Shown: in pieces, positions 60,307 through 64,000 of the stretch
Numbering within the stretch: position 1 is the stretch's first letter
Layout: each line of letters opens with the position of its first letter
NCBI RefSeq assembly: GCF_029207565.1
Contig: NZ_JANCMW010000002.1
Coordinates: 620,001 to 684,000, forward strand
Reading direction: 5' to 3'
DNA length: 64,000 nt
Origin: Marinobacter iranensis
GTDB taxonomy: Bacteria > Pseudomonadota > Gammaproteobacteria > Pseudomonadales > Oleiphilaceae
Made by a program: the position numbers and the translations under genes
The notes under the pieces: generated by a model
Databases searched by the model: none
Seen by the model: only the letters and a program-made list of their open reading frames with translations
Told to the model about the DNA's origin: nothing

Positions 60307-61127
60307 GCATTATCCAGGAGCTATCCAATCGCGATCGCGTCTTCGAATTCCTGACCCCGGTGGCGTCCCCGGTGGACGTTCGCCACGGGCCGATCCTGTA
60401 CCTGGAAGACGTCAACGTGAGCTTCGACGGCTTCAGGGCCATCAACAACCTCAACCTCACCATCGACGACGGCGAACTGCGCTGCATCATCGGGCCCAAC
60501 GGCGCCGGTAAGACCACCATGATGGACATCATCACCGGCAAAACCGCCCCGGACACCGGCTCGGTCTGGTTCGGCAGCCGCCACAACCTGCTGACCATGA
60601 ACGAACCGGAAATCGCCAGCCTCGGCATCGGCCGCAAGTTCCAGAAGCCCACCGTGTTCGAGGCCCTGACCGTGTTCGAAAACCTCGAACTGGCCATGGC
60701 CACCGACAAGCGGGTGATTCCCACCCTGCGGGCAGTGATGAAAGCCGAATACCGCGACCGGATTGACGAAGTGCTGGAGACCATCGGCTTGGAAAACCTG
60801 CGGGACCAGTTGGCCGGCATCCTCTCCCATGGCCAGAAACAGTGGCTGGAAATCGGCATGCTGCTGATGCAGAAACCGCGCCTGCTGCTGGTGGACGAAC
60901 CCGTGGCCGGCATGACCGAACAGGAAATGGAACGCACCGCCGAGTTGCTCACCAGCCTGGCCGGTAAACAGTCCGTTGTGGTGGTGGAACACGACATGGG
61001 CTTCGTGCGCTCCATCGCCCGCAAGGTGACGGTATTGCACCAGGGCAGCGTGCTGGCGGAAGGCAGCATGGACCAGGTCTCCAACGACCCGGAAGTGATC
61101 AAGGTGTATCTCGGGGAGGAGGCGTAA
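60303..61127 (+). CDS. urtD: Urea ABC transporter ATP-binding protein UrtD
   Basis: ABC ATPase of 274 residues. Seen: Walker A GPNGAGKTT, Q-loop region KFQKPTVFEALTVFENLELA, signature LSHGQKQWLEIGMLLM, Walker B LLLVDEPVAGMT and switch His in VVVEHDMGFVRS. The LSHGQ form and the FQKPTVF segment are typical of UrtD. It overlaps urtC and urtE by four and one bases. Confidence 0.96.
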   Translation: MSIIQELSNRDRVFEFLTPVASPVDVRHGPILYLEDVNVSFDGFRAINNLNLTIDDGELRCIIGPNGAGKTTMMDIITGKTAPDTGSVWFGSRHNLLTMNEPEIASLGIGRKFQKPTVFEALTVFENLELAMATDKRVIPTLRAVMKAEYRDRIDEVLETIGLENLRDQLAGILSHGQKQWLEIGMLLMQKPRLLLVDEPVAGMTEQEMERTAELLTSLAGKQSVVVVEHDMGFVRSIARKVTVLHQGSVLAEGSMDQVSNDPEVIKVYLGEEA

Positions 61128-61825
61128 TGCTCAGGATCGAAAAGCTGAACCAGTTCTACGGCGAAAGCCACACGCTCTGGGATCTGGACCTGGACGTACC
61201 CAAAGGCCAGTGCACCTGCGTGATGGGCCGCAACGGCGTGGGCAAAACCACCCTGATGAAATGCGTGATGGGCGAGGAAACCACCAGTAACGGCAGCATC
61301 CTGTTTGATGGCAGCACCGAGCTGACCAAACAGAAACTGGAAGAACGCTCCCGCCTGGGCATCGGTTACGTGCCCCAGGGCCGGCAGATATTCCCGCTGC
61401 TGACCGTGGAGGAAAACCTGCGCACCGGCCTGGCCGTGCGCAAGGACGGCAGCAAGAAAATCCCCGAGCGCATCTACGAGCTGTTCCCCGTGCTCAAGGA
61501 AATGAAAAACCGCCGCGGCGGCGACCTGTCCGGTGGCCAGCAGCAACAGCTCGCCATCGGCCGCGCCCTGGTGATCGAGCCCCGGCTGCTGATCCTCGAC
61601 GAACCCGGCGAAGGCATCCAGCCCAACATCGTCGCCCAGATCGGCGAAGTCATCCGCCGGCTGATCGAGGAAGACGGCCTGACGGTGTTGCTGGTGGAGC
61701 AGAAACTCCCCTTCGCTCGCAAATACGCCGACCGCTTCGCCATCATGGACCGAGGCCGCCGCGTGGCAGAGGGGGAAATTGCCGAACTGTCTGACGAACT
61801 CATCAAGAAACACCTGACCGTATGA
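61127..61825 (+). CDS. urtE: Urea ABC transporter ATP-binding protein UrtE
   Basis: ABC ATPase of 232 residues, shorter than UrtD, LivF type. Seen: LNQFYGESHTLWDLDLDVP, Walker A GRNGVGKTT, YVPQGRQIFPLLTVEENLRT, signature LSGGQQQQLAIGRAL, Walker B LLILDEPGEGIQPNIV and LLVEQKLPFARKYADRF. It starts at the last base of the urtD stop (TAATG) and overlaps ureD by four bases, joining transporter and urease genes into one unit. Confidence 0.96.
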   Translation: MLRIEKLNQFYGESHTLWDLDLDVPKGQCTCVMGRNGVGKTTLMKCVMGEETTSNGSILFDGSTELTKQKLEERSRLGIGYVPQGRQIFPLLTVEENLRTGLAVRKDGSKKIPERIYELFPVLKEMKNRRGGDLSGGQQQQLAIGRALVIEPRLLILDEPGEGIQPNIVAQIGEVIRRLIEEDGLTVLLVEQKLPFARKYADRFAIMDRGRRVAEGEIAELSDELIKKHLTV

Positions 61826-62748
61826 CAGCCTACGAATCCATCGCCATCAACGCCGCCCCTCAGGCCTACAACTCCGGGGCCCACGACTCCGGCCACCGCT
61901 TCGACGCGGCCCGGCGCTGGGCTGCCACCCTGGACTTGGCCTTCGAAGCCAGGCAGGAACAGGGCGCGCAAATCACCCGCATGACCCGCACCCGGTTCAA
62001 GGGGCCATTACGGGTGCAGCGCCCGTTCTACCCGGAAGGCAAAACCGGCTGCTGCCACGTGTACCTGCTGCACCCACCCGGCGGCCTGGTCAGCGGCGAC
62101 GCCCTGAACATCAATGTGTCGGTTGGCAGCGGCGCCCACACCCTGGTGACCACACCGGCCGCGGCCAAACTCTACAAAGCCGATAGCAACGGCGTCGCCT
62201 GGGCGCAGCATACAAACCTGAAAGTAGCCAATGGCGGCATCCTGGAATACCTGCCCCAGGAAACCCTCGGCTTCAACGGCTCCCGGGGCGAACAGAGCAC
62301 CACCATCGAACTGGAAACCGGCGCCAAATGCCTGGGCTGGGAAATCCTCGCCCTCGGCCGCCCGGCCAGCAACCTGCCCTTCGTCACCGGCCACATGGAG
62401 CAACGCTTCACCCTGACCATGAACGACAAGCCCCTATGGCTGGAACGCCAACTCCTGGACCCCACCCACGCCCGCTTCCAGGGCAAATGGGGCCAGGGCG
62501 GCGCCACCGTTCAGGCCACCTTATGGGCAGTCGGCCTGGAAGACGAAGCCGGCGCCATAGAAGCCATCCGCGAGCAACTACCAGCCTCTGCCCACTGGGC
62601 CATCACCCGCCGGCGCGGCGTGGTGTTATTGCGGTACCTGGGCAATGAACGTAACGAAGCCTGGGCGATTTGCCAGCAGGCTTGGGAGTTACTGCGGCCT
62701 TTACTGATTGGTCAGCCTGCGGTGGTGCCTCGGATATGGCTGACCTGA
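61822..62748 (+). CDS. ureD: Urease accessory protein UreD
   Basis: Urease maturation chaperone of 308 residues; it binds apo-urease and recruits UreF and UreG for nickel insertion. Seen: family patterns GPLRVQRPFYPEG, VYLLHPPGGLVSGD, TTPAAAKLYK, LEYLPQETLGFNGSR and CLGWEILALGRPASNLPF. ATG 61822 overlaps the urtE stop. A 276-bp gap with a hairpin element and a REP unit separates it from ureA. Confidence 0.93.
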   Translation: MTAYESIAINAAPQAYNSGAHDSGHRFDAARRWAATLDLAFEARQEQGAQITRMTRTRFKGPLRVQRPFYPEGKTGCCHVYLLHPPGGLVSGDALNINVSVGSGAHTLVTTPAAAKLYKADSNGVAWAQHTNLKVANGGILEYLPQETLGFNGSRGEQSTTIELETGAKCLGWEILALGRPASNLPFVTGHMEQRFTLTMNDKPLWLERQLLDPTHARFQGKWGQGGATVQATLWAVGLEDEAGAIEAIREQLPASAHWAITRRRGVVLLRYLGNERNEAWAICQQAWELLRPLLIGQPAVVPRIWLT

Positions 62749-62760
62749 GCTTGTGTGCGG

Positions 62761-62868
62761 GAACAGGGCGGGTGGGTCCGTTCGGGGCACGCTGTAAATC
62801 CGTCCATGGACGCTTGAGAAAAACATCCATGTTTTTCACATCCCCGAACGGACCCACCCGCCCTGTTC
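62761..62868 (-). repeat. Variable-stem hairpin element, copy E (core type I, reversed)
   Basis: A 108-bp element between ureD and ureA; arms 62761-62787 and 62842-62868 pair perfectly over 27 bp. On the minus strand the core reads GTGAAAAACATGGATGTTTT, a linker CTCAAGCG, then TCCATGGACGGATTTAC, ending CAGCGTG. It begins 12 bases after the ureD stop, inside what should be one urease transcript. Confidence 0.92.
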
Positions 62869-62911
62869 AGCAGACATTCGAGATAACGCACCAACTCGAT
62901 GGAAACAAACC

Positions 62912-62941
62912 GTAGGTCGGATTAGCGAAGCGTAATCCGAC
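62912..62941 (+). repeat. Single REP-type palindrome
   Basis: GTAGGTCGGATTA, loop GCGAAGCG, TAATCCGAC. It is the same unit as the right copy at 3598-3629, with two bases fewer in the loop. Confidence 0.85.
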
Positions 62942-63024
62942 AAACAAACTCAGAATTCAGACAAGCCAGGAGGGAAGCACCTTCCCTCCTGCCGAAGAAC
63001 TCCAAAATACGAGGAGAACAAAAA

Positions 63025-63327
63025 ATGGAACTAACCCCAAGAGACAAAGACAAACTGCTCCTCTTCACAGCAGCCCTGTTAGCCGAACGCCGCAAGGCCA
63101 AAGGCCTGAAACTCAACTACCCCGAGGCCGTCGCCCTAATCAGCGCCGAAATCATGGAAGGCGCCCGCGAAGGCCGCACCGTGGCTGAAATGATGACCGC
63201 CGGCACCGAAATCCTCACCCGCGACGACGTCATGGAAGGCGTGGCCGAAATGGTCGACGAAGTCCAGGTAGAAGCCACCTTCCCCGACGGCACCAAACTC
63301 GTCACCGTCCACAACCCGATTGTCTAA
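63025..63327 (+). CDS. ureA: Urease gamma subunit
   Basis: Structural subunit of 100 residues. Seen: [60 protein letters not shown], and the ending [18 protein letters not shown], an essentially canonical UreA. ACGAGGAGAACAAAAA precedes ATG 63025. UreA, UreB and UreC form the nickel urease that hydrolyses urea to ammonia and carbamate. Confidence 0.97.
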   Translation: MELTPRDKDKLLLFTAALLAERRKAKGLKLNYPEAVALISAEIMEGAREGRTVAEMMTAGTEILTRDDVMEGVAEMVDEVQVEATFPDGTKLVTVHNPIV

Positions 63328-63337
63328 GGAGTTGGCC

Positions 63338-63655
63338 ATGATCCCCGGAGAATACGACCTCAAAGACGGCGACATCGAACTCTGCGAAGGCCGCCAACGC
63401 ATCACCATCGAAGTCGGCAACACCGGCGACCGCCCGATCCAGGTGGGTTCCCACTACCACTTCGCCGAAACCAACCCCGCACTGGACTTCGACCGGGCTA
63501 AAGCCAGGGGCTACCGCCTCGACGTCGCCGCTGGCACCGCCATCCGCTTCGAACCCGGCCAAACGCGAGAAGTGACCCTTATCCCATTCGCCGGCAACCG
63601 AGAAATTTACGGTTTCCGCCAGGAAGTCATGGGCAAGTTGGAGGCTAAACAATGA
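63338..63655 (+). CDS. ureB: Urease beta subunit
   Basis: Structural subunit of 105 residues: [19 protein letters not shown], then [60 protein letters not shown]. All are canonical UreB segments. ATG 63338 has AAGGAG seven bases upstream. It overlaps the ureC start by four bases (ATGA). Confidence 0.97.
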   Translation: MIPGEYDLKDGDIELCEGRQRITIEVGNTGDRPIQVGSHYHFAETNPALDFDRAKARGYRLDVAAGTAIRFEPGQTREVTLIPFAGNREIYGFRQEVMGKLEAKQ

Positions 63656-64000
63656 AAATAACAAGGCAGGCTTATGCCGACATGTACGGCCCCACCACCG
63701 GCGACCGCGTAAGGCTAGGCGACACCGAACTGTGGATCCAGGTCGAAAGCGACGCCACCCACTACGGCGACGAAGTCAAATTCGGCGGCGGCAAAGTCAT
63801 CAGAGACGGCATGGGCCAAAGCCAACGCGCCGACGACACCGTCATGGACACCGTCATCACCAACGCCCTGATACTCGACTGGTGGGGCATCGTCAAAGCC
63901 GACGTCGGCCTCCAAAACGGCAGGATCGCCGCCATCGGCAAAGCCGGCAACCCCGACACCCAGCCAGACGTAACCATCGTCATCGGCCCCGGCACCGAAA
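63652..64000 (+). CDS. ureC: Urease alpha subunit, N-terminal part (cut by window edge)
   Basis: The catalytic subunit begins at ATG 63652 and is open to the window end, about 116 residues of an expected 570 or so. Seen: [58 protein letters not shown] and [17 protein letters not shown], the canonical UreC start. The nickel-binding His residues and carbamylated Lys lie beyond the edge. Accessory genes ureEFG are expected further right. Confidence 0.96.
   Translation, partial: MKITRQAYADMYGPTTGDRVRLGDTELWIQVESDATHYGDEVKFGGGKVIRDGMGQSQRADDTVMDTVITNALILDWWGIVKADVGLQNGRIAAIGKAGNPDTQPDVTIVIGPGTE

Noticed and set aside
60140..61813. Open reading frame of about 557 codons on the minus strand opposite urtD/urtE
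   Set aside because: Antisense shadow of two canonical ABC ATPases; no ribosome site or domain.
1..64000. tRNA, rRNA, CRISPR array, prophage or transposase genes
   Set aside because: Reading both strands gave no tRNA cloverleaf next to a gene gap, no regularly spaced direct repeats and no recombinase or phage proteins.

Overview
The window is a 64 kb piece of a gammaproteobacterial chromosome. Gene content and protein style point to Marinobacter or a close marine hydrocarbon-degrading relative: an AlkB alkane hydroxylase, several TRAP-type carboxylate importers, DUF5666/DUF6502 proteins, a DUF6160 protein, and a tkt-epd-pgk-fba cluster. No rRNA, tRNA, CRISPR array or transposase gene was seen. 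The genus is an inference, not a proof.

Layout. 1-8.3 kb: an ArsR-family regulator cut by the left edge, the tkt-epd-pgk-fba carbon cluster, and cbpA-cbpM. 8.3-12.8 kb: a locus with two acidic DUF5666 lipoproteins and two DUF6502 proteins, carrying three copies of a palindrome TGGGA-N6-TCCCA. 13-25 kb: a chemoreceptor, a flavin oxidoreductase, a membrane thioredoxin-fold protein, outer-membrane proteins, trhO, a YbgA-like protein, an operon of a flippase-like membrane protein plus an unusual phosphatase-like/glycosyltransferase fusion, and a DUF6160 protein. 25-32 kb: a malonate uptake and breakdown operon (TRAP P-Q-M, malonyl-CoA decarboxylase, malonyl-CoA synthetase, GntR regulator), with a second GntR gene divergent from it. 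32.5-39.6 kb: a TAXI-type TRAP transporter operon that includes its own DctB/DctD two-component system and has a matching sigma-54 promoter with two palindromic activator sites. 39.7-45.3 kb: alkB, gloA, and lutABC with a coupled EamA transporter. 45.4-46.3 kb: a scar where fragments of a sodium:alanine symporter gene and a type I asparaginase gene are fused. 46.3-49.9 kb: a chemoreceptor with a near-consensus FliA promoter, comEA, a probable CsrB/RsmZ-family small RNA with a GacA box, and a GntR regulator. 50.3-64 kb: nitrogen from urea. Urea carboxylase and allophanate hydrolase are divergent from urtABCDE-ureDABC, and ureC runs off the right edge.

How the parts work together. The right end is one urea-use island: one ABC importer feeds two alternative degradation routes (ATP-dependent carboxylase/allophanate hydrolase, and nickel urease). 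The shared divergent promoter region has NtrC-like, sigma-54 and GntR-like sites. The middle is a catalogue of small-acid uptake systems (malonate, an unknown TAXI substrate, lactate) next to alkane oxidation.

The most striking non-coding feature is a family of seven intergenic elements of 104-116 bp. Each has a conserved core of about 50 bp, itself made of two small palindromes, enclosed by a 25-32 bp inverted repeat. The sequence of that outer repeat is different at every locus, yet it is perfectly or almost perfectly self-complementary. I do not recognise it as a named repeat family.
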